Source: Streptomyces sp. NBC_00335 (GTDB taxonomy: Bacteria; Actinomycetota; Actinomycetes; Streptomycetales; Streptomycetaceae). From it: a stretch of DNA of 64,000 bases. The DNA lies in contig NZ_CP108006.1 in the NCBI RefSeq assembly GCF_036127095.1, positions 5,137,501 to 5,201,500 of the forward strand. Direction: 5' to 3'. This document shows, in pieces, positions 17,501-24,697 of the stretch. Under the pieces are notes generated by a model. That model saw only the letters and a list, made by a program, of their open reading frames with translations, ran no database searches and was not told the origin of the DNA. How positions within the stretch are numbered: position 1 is the stretch's first letter; the number at the start of each line of letters is the position of its first letter. The position numbers were made by a program, and so were the translations under genes.

Positions 17501-18055
17501 ATCGCGGGCGTCGGCTTCGACCTCTACATCCGGATGGTCGGCGAGGCCGTGGCCGACTACCGCTCGGCCGTGGACGGCGGAGTCGAGGAGGAGCCGCCGC
17601 TGGAGGTCAAGATCGAGCTGCCGGTCGACGCGCACGTCCCGCACGACTACGCGCCGGGCGAGCGGCTGCGCCTCCAGGCGTACCGGTCCATCGCGGCGGC
17701 CAACTCCGAGGAGGACGTCAAGGCGGTCCGCGAGGAACTCACCGACCGCTACGGCAAGCTGCCGGAGCCGGTGGAGAACCTGCTGCTGGTGGCCGGACTG
17801 CGGATGCTCTCCCGCGCCTGCGGGGTCGGAGACATCACCCTCCAGGGCCCCAACATCCGCTTCGGGCCGGTGGAGCTGCGCGAATCGCAGGAGCTGCGGC
17901 TGAAGCGGCTCTACCCGGGTTCGGTGATCAAGCCGGCCGCCTCGCAGGTGCTGGTGCCGCGGCCCAAGACGGCCCGGGTGGGCGGGAAGCCGCTGGTCGG
18001 GCGGGAACTGCTGGGCTGGACCGGGGAGTTCCTCGCCACGATCCTCGGCTCGTAA
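14519..18055 (+). CDS. mfd: Transcription-repair coupling factor Mfd
   Basis: A 1178-residue SF2 translocase, normal length for Mfd. The N-terminal third is UvrB-like (LPHERLSPRSDTVGRRIAVL region). The RNA-polymerase interaction domain is near residue 507 (VGDYIVHEQHGVGRYIEM). Motor motifs include GDVGYGKTE near residue 656, DEEQRFGV near 757, SATPIPRTL and the second RecA lobe with VSTTIVESGIDISNANT. The TRCF C-terminal domain follows. It displaces stalled RNA polymerase and recruits UvrA to lesions. The start MSLHGLLDAV matches the family; an upstream in-frame extension is ignored. A hairpin follows the gene. Confidence 0.97.
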   Translation: MSLHGLLDAVTRDPALAEALTAAGDGNRMHVDLVGPAAARPFAIAALAARTGRTVLAVTATGREAEDLAAALRSMLNPDEVAEYPSWETLPHERLSPRSDTVGRRIAVLRRLAHPSKDDPAAGPVSVVVAPIRSVLQPQVKGLGDLVPVSLRQGESVDLGAVTQALAAAAYSRVELVEKRGEFAVRGGILDVFPPTEEHPLRVEFWGDEVEEIRYFKVADQRSLEIAEHGLWAPPCRELLLTDQVRERAAALAELHPELGELLHKIAEGIAVEGMESLAPVLVDDMELLIDVLPAGSMAVVCDPERVRTRASDLVATSQEFLMASWAATAGGGEAPIDVGAASLRGIADVREHARELGMMWWSVSPFAADEDAAIGRDTLSLGMHAPEAYRGDTARALADTKAWLADGWRTVFLTEGHGPAARTVEVLGGEGIAARLEADVTVLEPSLVHVSCGSLDNGFVDPVLKLAVLTETDLTGQRTATKDLGRMPTRRRKTIDPLTLEVGDYIVHEQHGVGRYIEMVQRTVQGATREYLLVEYAPAKRGQPGDRLYIPTDQLEQVTKYVGGEAPTLHRLGGADWTKTKARAKKAVKEIAADLIKLYSARMAAPGHTFGPDTPWQRELEDAFPYAETPDQLTTIAEVKEDMEKSVPMDRLICGDVGYGKTEIAVRAAFKAVQDGKQVAVLVPTTLLVQQHFGTFSERYAQFPVKVKALSRFQSDTESKATLEGLREGSVDIVIGTHRLFSQETKFKDLGLVIVDEEQRFGVEHKEQLKKLRANVDVLTMSATPIPRTLEMAVTGIREMSTITTPPEERHPVLTFVGPYEEKQIGAAIRRELLREGQCFYIHNRVESIDRAAAKLREIVPEARIATAHGQMSEQALEQVVVDFWEKKFDVLVSTTIVESGIDISNANTLIVERGDNFGLSQLHQLRGRVGRGRERGYAYFLYPPEKPLTETAHERLATIAQHTEMGAGMYVAMKDLEIRGAGNLLGGEQSGHIAGVGFDLYIRMVGEAVADYRSAVDGGVEEEPPLEVKIELPVDAHVPHDYAPGERLRLQAYRSIAAANSEEDVKAVREELTDRYGKLPEPVENLLLVAGLRMLSRACGVGDITLQGPNIRFGPVELRESQELRLKRLYPGSVIKPAASQVLVPRPKTARVGGKPLVGRELLGWTGEFLATILGS

Positions 18056-18105
18056 GCGCGGTCCGTACGGGCAGCTCTTGAGGCACGGCGCGCGCGGGCA
18101 CGGCG

Positions 18106-18146
18106 ACGGCCGCGACGGGGACCTTCCGGTCCCGGGTCGCGGCCGT
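18106..18146. terminator. Bidirectional terminator between mfd and the small antitoxin-family gene
   Basis: An 11-base perfect stem (18106-18116 with 18136-18146) encloses a second GGGACC/GGTCCC pairing. It lies between converging genes and can serve both. Confidence 0.65.
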
Positions 18147-18163
18147 TCACGTTTTCGCGGGGG

Positions 18164-18325
18164 TTACTTGTTCGGGTCGTCGTCGATGCCGAGCTTCTCT
18201 TCCATCTGCTGTTGGGCCTTGTCGACTTGGTCGGCGTACTTGTTGCCGGTCTTCTCGTTGACCTCTTGTTCGAGGTTGTCCGAGATGTCCTTGCCCTTGT
18301 CCTTGAACCTGTCGAAAATCCCCAT
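18164..18325 (-). CDS. Small antitoxin-family protein (MT0933-like)
   Basis: A 53-residue charged protein starting MGIFDRFKDKGKDIS and ending GIDDDPNK, with a continuous amphipathic helix and the motif EKTGNKYADQVDKAQ. This matches the MT0933-like antitoxin family, small actinobacterial proteins starting MGIFDKxKDKA and named after a Mycobacterium tuberculosis antitoxin. No toxin gene is adjacent: the neighbours are mfd and a lipoprotein. In streptomycetes such orphans may have other roles, so antitoxin activity is only a family-level guess. An AAGGAGCC ribosome-binding site precedes the ATG. Confidence 0.75.
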   Translation of the reverse strand: MGIFDRFKDKGKDISDNLEQEVNEKTGNKYADQVDKAQQQMEEKLGIDDDPNK

Positions 18326-18448
18326 GCTCGGGCTCCTTCCGTAATCCCTTTTGCGACGTTACGCCGCTTTTGGGCCATTCGCTCGCCGGGAGGCGGTCGA
18401 GGATCGGTGCCCGGAGAGCAGGAAGGACGGGCAGGTCGGCGGGGTGGC

Positions 18449-19177
18449 TCAGCCCAGCTTGTCCGCGTCTATGACGTCCTTGCCGGTCGGGGCGTCGGCC
18501 TGGACCGGCTTGTTGATGCCGCTGAAGGTGAGCTCCGAGGGCTCCTTGCCGCCCGTGGTCGCCTTGAGCAGGTACGGCTCGCCCTGGGTGGCGACCAGCA
18601 GGGTCTCGGTGCCGTCGGTGGTCTCCGTGGTCAGCGTGAGGGCCTCCTGTCCGTCGACCGTGGTGACCTTGCCCTTCTCCGCGCCCTGGCTGTCGTCGAA
18701 CTCCTTGAGCAGCTCGTCCTGGTCGCACAAGGCGGACAGTTCCTTCATGTCCGGGTCCGAGGCCTTCGACTTCAGCCAGTGGCCCGCCAGCTGCTTGACC
18801 GCCTCGTCCGCCTGCTCCTTGGGCAGGTCCTTCATCTGGGCGCGATAGAAGGGCTCGTCGGCCTTGATGAACACGGAGTCGGTGTTGCGGATCAGCTCGA
18901 AGGAGCCGTCCGCGTTGGACATCGTGCCCCTGCAGTCGCCGGTCTTGCTGACCGCCATGTTCAGCTGCATGGGCTTGCCGTCGTCCCAGACTCTCCCGCT
19001 CACCGTGAGCGAGGACGCGCCGCGCAGGGCGGTCACGGACTTGTCGGCGACCTGCGAGCCGGACAGCTCGGGGAACGGTCCCGACGGGCCGGACGTGAGG
19101 CCGAGGCATCCGGTGAGCCCGAGGGCGGCGGCACAGGTGAGGGCGGCGGTGGCGGTCAGGCGGTGAACGGTGCGCAT
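18449..19177 (-). CDS. Lipoprotein, LppX/LprG-like
   Basis: A 242-residue secreted lipoprotein. The signal peptide MRTVHRLTATAALTCAAALG ends in the lipobox LTGC. The mature part contains alternating strands typical of the LppX/LprAFG fold (SSLTVSGRVWDDGKPMQLNMAVSK, then GEPYLLKATTGG). This fold binds lipids in mycobacteria; a lipid- or glycolipid-carrier role on the outer membrane face is a family inference. The long leader upstream (19178-19324) contains purine-rich G-tract repeats on the plus strand. Confidence 0.8.
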   Translation of the reverse strand: MRTVHRLTATAALTCAAALGLTGCLGLTSGPSGPFPELSGSQVADKSVTALRGASSLTVSGRVWDDGKPMQLNMAVSKTGDCRGTMSNADGSFELIRNTDSVFIKADEPFYRAQMKDLPKEQADEAVKQLAGHWLKSKASDPDMKELSALCDQDELLKEFDDSQGAEKGKVTTVDGQEALTLTTETTDGTETLLVATQGEPYLLKATTGGKEPSELTFSGINKPVQADAPTGKDVIDADKLG

Positions 19178-19186
19178 GGGGGACTC

Positions 19187-19260
19187 TCTGCTGCGGGGGA
19201 GGGAAAGGGGACTGCGGGGGAGGGAAGGGGACTGCGGGGGAGGGGGGACTGCGGGGGGAA
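19187..19260. repeat. G-tract tandem repeats in the lipoprotein leader
   Basis: Four units of roughly 20 bases share ACTGCGGGGGAGGGAAGGGG-like sequence, directly upstream of the leftward lipoprotein start at 19177. The plus strand has many runs of four or more G, so it could form a G-quadruplex; the mRNA of the lipoprotein gene would be C-rich here. Confidence 0.65.
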
Positions 19261-19324
19261 CGGTAGCCGGGGCCGGGAGGGCAACCGGAGCCGGGTGCTC
19301 CGCAAGCGGGGTGGACCGGGAAGG

Positions 19325-20035
19325 TCAGCCGGACTTCTTCCAGTCCTGGCAGTCGACGGTCGCGAAGAAGCCGTCCCCGGCGGCGATCGTCACGACGGCC
19401 TGGCCCTCGGGGTTCTCGTTGGCGATGATCGTGTCGATGCTGCCCGACGCGTCCTTGGTGCGCTCCCAGTAGCAGCCGCTGCCGTCTTCGGTGGAGCCGG
19501 CGGACTTGTAGGTGCCCGGGGCGATGTCGACGCCGATCTTGAGCATGCCGGCCTTGCCGGAGATCTCGGCCTTCGGGGTGCCGGTGGCCTTCGGGTCCAC
19601 GAGCTCCCAGCCCTTGCAGCCCTCGGTCTTGAAGATCTTGTCGGTGGCGGCGATGGCCACGTACGAGAGGCCCACGACGTTGGAGTTGTCGAGGATGGAA
19701 TCCGCCTCGCCCTTGGAGTCCTTGGCGCGCTCCCAGTAGCAGTTGTCGTCGGCCTTGTTGCCGGCCGAGCGGTAGAGGCCGGGCTGGACGTCGGAGCCGA
19801 CCTGGAACGTGCCGGAGCCCTTGATGGCCGCCTTCGACTTGCCCGTGTCGGCGGCGGGGGCGCTGCTGCTCGCCTTCGGCGGCTTCGAAGCGGCCGTGCC
19901 GGCGCCCTTGTCGGCGGTGGTCTCGGCGCCGCCGCACGCGGTGAGCGTCACCAGGGCGATGGCCGCGCCGCAGCCCGTCAGGATCTTGGTGCGGGAGGTG
20001 CGGGCGATCCAACTGGTGCGCGTGGTGTGGGACAT
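19325..20035 (-). CDS. Lipoprotein with two tandem repeat domains
   Basis: A 236-residue lipoprotein. A long N-terminal basic stretch is followed by ILTGCGAAIALVTLTACG with lipobox LTAC, then a Ser/Ala/Pro/Lys-rich linker. Two homologous domains of about 75 residues follow: the first has QVGSDVQPGLYRSAG and NCYWERAKDSKGE, the second has KIGVDIAPGTYKSAG and GCYWERTKDASGS. Each ends with a Cys-containing block (EGCKGWE, VDCQDWK). Internal duplication is therefore clear. Cys pairs suggest a disulfide in each domain outside the cell. Function unknown; similar domains occur in many actinobacterial secreted proteins. Promoters for this gene and for 20178 share the 20036-20177 gap. Confidence 0.8.
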   Translation of the reverse strand: MSHTTRTSWIARTSRTKILTGCGAAIALVTLTACGGAETTADKGAGTAASKPPKASSSAPAADTGKSKAAIKGSGTFQVGSDVQPGLYRSAGNKADDNCYWERAKDSKGEADSILDNSNVVGLSYVAIAATDKIFKTEGCKGWELVDPKATGTPKAEISGKAGMLKIGVDIAPGTYKSAGSTEDGSGCYWERTKDASGSIDTIIANENPEGQAVVTIAAGDGFFATVDCQDWKKSG

Positions 20036-20177
20036 GTGTAACTCCTGCCTGATCGGACTGCCTGTTCGGTGCGATCATCACAGCAGAGCCTGTGAACCGA
20101 GTCAACAAGTTTCTGAGAGATTGTTAAATTCACACTGTGAATGGGTCTCTCCTCTTTGCAGCTGTATGCTCGCGCAC

Positions 20178-22307
20178 ATGCCGGAGCAGAAGCCCCCCAC
20201 CGAGGCCCCAGCCGCCCCGTCCACCCCGTCCCCCCCTGAAGCCGCCGCCGAAGTCACCACCCCCGAAGTCACCGCCGCCGAGATCGCCCGCCTCGCGGGA
20301 GTCGGCCGCGCCGCCGTGAGCAACTGGCGCCGCCGGCATGCCGACTTCCCCCGCCCCGTCGGCGGCACCGAGACCAGCCCCTCCTTCGCACTGGCGGAGG
20401 TCACCGACTGGCTCCGGGCCCAGGGCAAGCTCGCCGAAGTCCCGCTGCGCGAACGCGTCTGGCAGTACGTCGCCTCCCACCCCGGCGGCTCCGTGGCCGC
20501 GCTCGTCAAAGCCGGGAGCGCGCTGCTGCTCGTACGGGACCGGCCCATGGAGTGGCTGGAGGTCTCGGCCGTCTCCGACGCGCGGATGGCCACCCTGCTG
20601 GCGCCCGCCGTCGACCGGGTGCTCGCCCTGCGGTTCGGGCCCGGGCACCCGCTCGGAGCCACCGGACCCCTGCGGCCCGCCGCGATGCCCTTCCTGCGGG
20701 CCGCCGCCGAGCTCGCAGCCGAACTCGGCACCAAAGGGGCCTTCGAGTTCCTGCTCGGCCGCCATCTCGAAGCCAACCCCCGGCAGTACACGCTCACTCC
20801 GGACGGGCTCGCCACCCTCATGGCCACCCTCGCCGGACCCTCCGTCCGGACCGTCCTGGACCCCGCCTGCGGCACCGGCACCCTGCTGCGTGCCGTCCCC
20901 GAGGCCACCGCCCGCCACGCGCAGGACAGTTCGCCCGAGCTCGCCTCCCTCGCCGCCCTGCGCCTCGCCCTGCAGTCGGACGCACCGGTCCGCGCGGCGG
21001 CCGCCGACAGCCTGCGCGCCGACGCCTTCGCGCCCCCCGCCGCCGAACCGGTCGACGCCGTGCTCTGCCACCCGCCGTTCAACGAACGCAACTGGGGCCA
21101 CGAGGAACTGGCCTACGACCCGCGCTGGGAGTACGGACTGCCGCCCCGCGCCGAATCCGAACTCGCCTGGGTCCAGCACGCCCTGGCCCACCTGCGCGAG
21201 GGCGGTACCGCCGTCCTGCTGATGCCGCCCGCCGCCGCCGCCCGCCGCTCCGGCCGCCGCATCCGGGCCGACCTGCTGCGCCGGGGCGCCCTGCGGGCCG
21301 TCGTCGCCCTCCCGGCCGGCGCCGCGCCCCCGTACGGGATCCCGCTGCACCTGTGGGTGCTGCGCAGGCCCGCCCCGTACGCGGCGCCCCCCGCCGGGCT
21401 GCTCCTCGTGGACACCGCCGCACTCGCCGACGGGCCCGGAACGGGTCCCGGGCGGGCCGGCTGGGCCGCCGTGCACGGCGCGGTGGAGGAGGCCTGGACG
21501 GCGTACGAGCGCGGCGGCCCGGCCCCCGACGTCCCGGGCGTGCGCCGCGTGGTGCCCGTCGTGGACCTGCTCGACGACGATGTGGACCTGACCCCGGCCC
21601 GCCACCTGCCGCCGCCCGCCGCCGGCGGCGGCGTGGCCGAGCTGACCGCCGTACGGGACCGCCTGGACTCGACGCTGACCCGCGCGGCCCGGCTCACCCC
21701 GCCGGCCCCGCCCGCCGCCTCCCCGGACCGGACCGCCGCGGCGCCCGCCCGGCTGCCGATGACCACCGTCGGCGAACTCGCCCGCGCCGGAGCCCTGCTC
21801 CTGTACACGGGCAACGGCAGCGGCGCGGGCCGGGCCCCCGTCCTGACCGAGCACGACGTGAGCGCCGGGACCGGACCCTCCGGCACCCTGGCCGACGCCA
21901 CGGAGACGCCGCTGCTCACCGCGCCCGGCGACGTCGTCGTCCCGCTCACCGGAGGCGCGGGCGTGGCCCGCGTCGTCGACGCGGCCACCGCCGGGGCGGC
22001 GCTCGGCCGGGGCCTGCAGCTGCTGCGGCCCGACCCGGCCGCGCTGGACCCCTGGTTCCTGGCCGGCTTCCTGCGCGCCACCGCCAACAACCGCCGCGCC
22101 AGCAGCCACGCCTCCACCACGACCCGGCTCGACGTGCGCCGCCTCGAACTGCCCCGGCTGCCACGGACCGAGCAGGAGGTCTACGGGGCGCGGTTCCGGG
22201 CGCTCGCCGAGTTCGAGGACGCCCTGAGGCTGGCCGCCCGGCTCGGGGAGCAGCTCGTACAGGGGCTGTACGACGGGCTGTCGGACGGTACGGTCCGGCC
22301 GGAATGA
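20178..22307 (+). CDS. Orphan N-6 DNA methylase-like protein with N-terminal helix-turn-helix
   Basis: A 709-residue protein. Residues about 30-85 form a MerR/Xis-like helix-turn-helix (AAEIARLAGVGRAAVSNWRRRH). The central part is a type I (HsdM-like) methylase fold with motif I DPACGTGTLL at residue 228. The usual motif IV (N/D/S)PP(F/Y) reads HPPF, with His298 at the first position, in VLCHPPFNERNWGHEELAYD. The C-terminal 200 residues resemble a HsdS-type specificity region (GDVVVPLTG, LRATANNRRASS). No restriction subunit is near. It may be a regulatory or degenerate methylase. ATG 20178 (MPEQ) was chosen; 20166 is an in-frame alternative. Confidence 0.8.
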   Translation: MPEQKPPTEAPAAPSTPSPPEAAAEVTTPEVTAAEIARLAGVGRAAVSNWRRRHADFPRPVGGTETSPSFALAEVTDWLRAQGKLAEVPLRERVWQYVASHPGGSVAALVKAGSALLLVRDRPMEWLEVSAVSDARMATLLAPAVDRVLALRFGPGHPLGATGPLRPAAMPFLRAAAELAAELGTKGAFEFLLGRHLEANPRQYTLTPDGLATLMATLAGPSVRTVLDPACGTGTLLRAVPEATARHAQDSSPELASLAALRLALQSDAPVRAAAADSLRADAFAPPAAEPVDAVLCHPPFNERNWGHEELAYDPRWEYGLPPRAESELAWVQHALAHLREGGTAVLLMPPAAAARRSGRRIRADLLRRGALRAVVALPAGAAPPYGIPLHLWVLRRPAPYAAPPAGLLLVDTAALADGPGTGPGRAGWAAVHGAVEEAWTAYERGGPAPDVPGVRRVVPVVDLLDDDVDLTPARHLPPPAAGGGVAELTAVRDRLDSTLTRAARLTPPAPPAASPDRTAAAPARLPMTTVGELARAGALLLYTGNGSGAGRAPVLTEHDVSAGTGPSGTLADATETPLLTAPGDVVVPLTGGAGVARVVDAATAGAALGRGLQLLRPDPAALDPWFLAGFLRATANNRRASSHASTTTRLDVRRLELPRLPRTEQEVYGARFRALAEFEDALRLAARLGEQLVQGLYDGLSDGTVRPE

Positions 22308-22331
22308 GCGCGCGGGCTCAGGGCGTGTCCC

Positions 22332-22385
22332 CGGATCGGGCCGGGCCCGCGGTGTCCGCCGCCGCGGCCGGTCCGGCCCGATCCG
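22332..22385 (+). terminator. Terminator after the methylase-like gene
   Basis: A perfect 13-base stem (22332-22344 with 22373-22385), extended outward by a GGCGTGT/GACGCGCC pairing. It lies just past the stop at 22307. Confidence 0.6.
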
Positions 22386-22558
22386 AAAGACGCGCCCCGG
22401 CCCGGGCCCGGCCGGGCTGCGACCGTACAACGGTTGAGCGCATCCCCTCACTCCCGGACGGGAACGCTGTATACCCTCAGAGCCGGAATCCTCCGCACTT
22501 CCCAGCCCTTCTCAGCCCCTTCTCCGCCCTTCCTCCGCACGGCCCGTCAGGAGCAGCG

Positions 22559-23179
22559 ATGCACGGCCCCGGCACCCCGCCGCCCCACGGTCACCAGCCC
22601 AGTACCGGGGGCGTGGTGGCGCTGCGCGTACTGTTCGCGCTGCTGCCCATCCTGAGCTGCGGGTTCCTCGCCTGGGGGACGATGCTGCGGCTCGCGCTCG
22701 TGACCCGCAAACCCCGGGACTGGTGGCTGCTCGCGGCCTGTGGCGCGGCCGAGGTCCTGTCGCTGGCCCTGATCGGCGCGGACCCGACCCCCGACGCCAG
22801 CGCCTGGCAGGGCAACGCGGGAGCCTTCGGCACGCTCCTGAACGGCCTCGCGGTGTGCATCTACTACCTCGTCGCCGACATCCGGCACTTCGAGGCGCAG
22901 AAGGCGCAGCCCGCCGCCGGCTGGTACCCGCCGCCCGCCTCCCCCTACGTACCGCCCCAGCAGCAGACCGGGCCCGCCTACGGATACCCGCCGATGGCCC
23001 AGACCACCCCGCAGCACCACCCGCTGCAGCCGCAGCAGCCCGCCCCGCAGCAGGCCCCCGAGTCCGCGCCCGCCCCGACCCCGCCCCCGCGCATCGGGCA
23101 GGTCCGCGCCGAACTCGACGAGCTCAGCGAGCTCCTGCGCAAGCAGCAGCCGCCCCACAACGAGGGCCCCCGCCCGTGA
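22559..23179 (+). CDS. Small membrane protein with Gln/Pro-rich tail
   Basis: A 206-residue protein. Hydrophobic segments at about residues 20-45, 55-75 and 90-110 are followed by a cytosolic tail rich in Pro, Gln and Tyr (PPPASPYVPPQQQ) and a short C-terminal helix (IGQVRAELDELSELLRKQQ). Its stop overlaps the GTG of the Ser/Thr kinase gene by four bases, so the two are translated together. It could anchor or present the kinase, which has no membrane segment of its own. No known family is recognised. Confidence 0.78.
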   Translation: MHGPGTPPPHGHQPSTGGVVALRVLFALLPILSCGFLAWGTMLRLALVTRKPRDWWLLAACGAAEVLSLALIGADPTPDASAWQGNAGAFGTLLNGLAVCIYYLVADIRHFEAQKAQPAAGWYPPPASPYVPPQQQTGPAYGYPPMAQTTPQHHPLQPQQPAPQQAPESAPAPTPPPRIGQVRAELDELSELLRKQQPPHNEGPRP

Positions 23180-24684
23180 CGGAACGGCTCATCGGCGACC
23201 GCTACCAGCTCGCCACCATCCTCGGCCAGGGCGGCATGGGCCAGGTCTGGACGGCGTACGACCGGCGACTGGACCGCCGCGTCGCCGTCAAACTGCTGCG
23301 CCCCGACAAGGTGGCGGGCCCCGGCTCCGTGGCCGAGGAGCTGCGCCGGCGCTTCGTGCGCGAATGCCGGGTCACCGCCCAGGTGGACCACCCCGGGCTG
23401 GTCACCGTGCACGACGCGGGCAGTGACGGGGACGAGCTGTACCTCGTCATGCAGTACGTGGAGGGCGCCGACCTCGCCGACCACCTCGCCGAGCACGACC
23501 CGTACCCGTGGCCCTGGGCGGTCTCGGTGATCGCGCAGCTGTGCTCGGTGCTGTCGGCGGTGCACGCGGTGCCGATCGTCCACCGGGACCTGAAGCCGCG
23601 CAACGTCATGGTCCGCCCCGACGGGACCGTGCTGGTCCTGGACCTCGGTGTCGCCTCCGTGATGGACACCGACACCACCCGCCTCACCAGCACCGGTTCG
23701 CCGATCGGCAGCCCCGCGTACATGGCCCCCGAACAGGCCATGGGCGGGGCCGTCGGCCCGCACACCGACCTCTACGCGCTCGGCGTGGTCCTGTACGAGC
23801 TGCTGTCCGGCAACGTCCCCTTCGCCGGCTCCACCGCGCTCGGGGTGCTCCACCGCCACCTGTACGAACCCCCGCTCCCGGTGCGCCAGTTGCGCCCCGA
23901 GGTCCCGCAGCAGCTGGAGGCCGTACTCCTGAGCCTGCTGGCCAAGGACCCGCAGGACCGGCCCGCCTCCGCGCAGGCGGTGTACGCCTCCCTCGTGCCG
24001 CTGCTGCCCCACCACGGCTCGGGCGCCCCCACCGGCCCCCTCGACCCGACCCGGCCCTTCCTGCGCCCGCAGGCCCCCTGGCCCGACCGCGCCCACGTGA
24101 TCCCGCCCCGGCCGGCCACCCCGCCCCCGCCGGCACGGCCGGACGTCCCGGCGGCCGTGGAGGAGGCCAAGAAGCTCCTCGACCAGGGCAGGCTCACCCA
24201 GGCGGTCGACATCCTCGGCGGCATCCTCCCGGCGGCGGCCGAGCAGCACGGCGCGCACTCGCCGGTGGTGCGCTCCCTGCGCAAGCAGTACGCGGCCACG
24301 CTGATGGACGACGGCCAGTACCGCCGCGCCCTGCCCGAACTGCGCCGGCTCGCGGAGGAGTTCCCGGCCGGCGACCCGCAGTCCCTGCGCTTCCGCTACG
24401 ACGCGGCCCAGTGCCTGGAACAGCTCGGCGAACCGGGGGCCGCCCTCGCCGAGTACCGCGCGCTGCTGCCGCTCTTCGAGAACCACTACGCGAACCCGGA
24501 CCCGGGCCTCCCGCTGGAGGTCCGCCGCCGCATAGCGCACCTGCTGCTCTCCCTCGGCGACCGCCCGGCGGCCCACGACACCCTGGCCCGCCTCCTCTTC
24601 GACGCGGAACGCCTGCACGGCCCGAACCACCCCTTCACCGAGGAGGTCCGGCGCACCCTGCTCTGGCTGGGTCAGGTCCGCTGA
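23176..24684 (+). CDS. Soluble Ser/Thr protein kinase with TPR-like C-terminus
   Basis: A 502-residue Hanks-type kinase. The glycine loop is GQGGMGQVW, the catalytic lysine is Lys39 (VAVKLL), the catalytic loop is HRDLKPRN with Asp138, and the metal motif is DLG with Asp156; GSPAYMAPEQ follows. All key residues are present. Residues about 290-325 are Pro-rich, and the C-terminal 170 residues show paired helices of TPR type (VEEAKKLLDQGRLTQAVDIL, LPELRRLAEEF, AALAEYRALLPLFE). There is no transmembrane helix or PASTA domain. GTG at 23176 overlaps the stop of the membrane-protein gene, with which it forms an operon. Confidence 0.92.
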   Translation: MTERLIGDRYQLATILGQGGMGQVWTAYDRRLDRRVAVKLLRPDKVAGPGSVAEELRRRFVRECRVTAQVDHPGLVTVHDAGSDGDELYLVMQYVEGADLADHLAEHDPYPWPWAVSVIAQLCSVLSAVHAVPIVHRDLKPRNVMVRPDGTVLVLDLGVASVMDTDTTRLTSTGSPIGSPAYMAPEQAMGGAVGPHTDLYALGVVLYELLSGNVPFAGSTALGVLHRHLYEPPLPVRQLRPEVPQQLEAVLLSLLAKDPQDRPASAQAVYASLVPLLPHHGSGAPTGPLDPTRPFLRPQAPWPDRAHVIPPRPATPPPPARPDVPAAVEEAKKLLDQGRLTQAVDILGGILPAAAEQHGAHSPVVRSLRKQYAATLMDDGQYRRALPELRRLAEEFPAGDPQSLRFRYDAAQCLEQLGEPGAALAEYRALLPLFENHYANPDPGLPLEVRRRIAHLLLSLGDRPAAHDTLARLLFDAERLHGPNHPFTEEVRRTLLWLGQVR

Positions 24685-24697
24685 GGCTCAGGCCGCT

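Noticed and set aside
20178..24684. Pgl- or BREX-like phage defence locus (methylase plus kinase)
   Set aside because: There is no PglZ-type phosphatase or PglY-type ATPase, the kinase is a standard Hanks type with TPR tail, and a terminator separates the two units.
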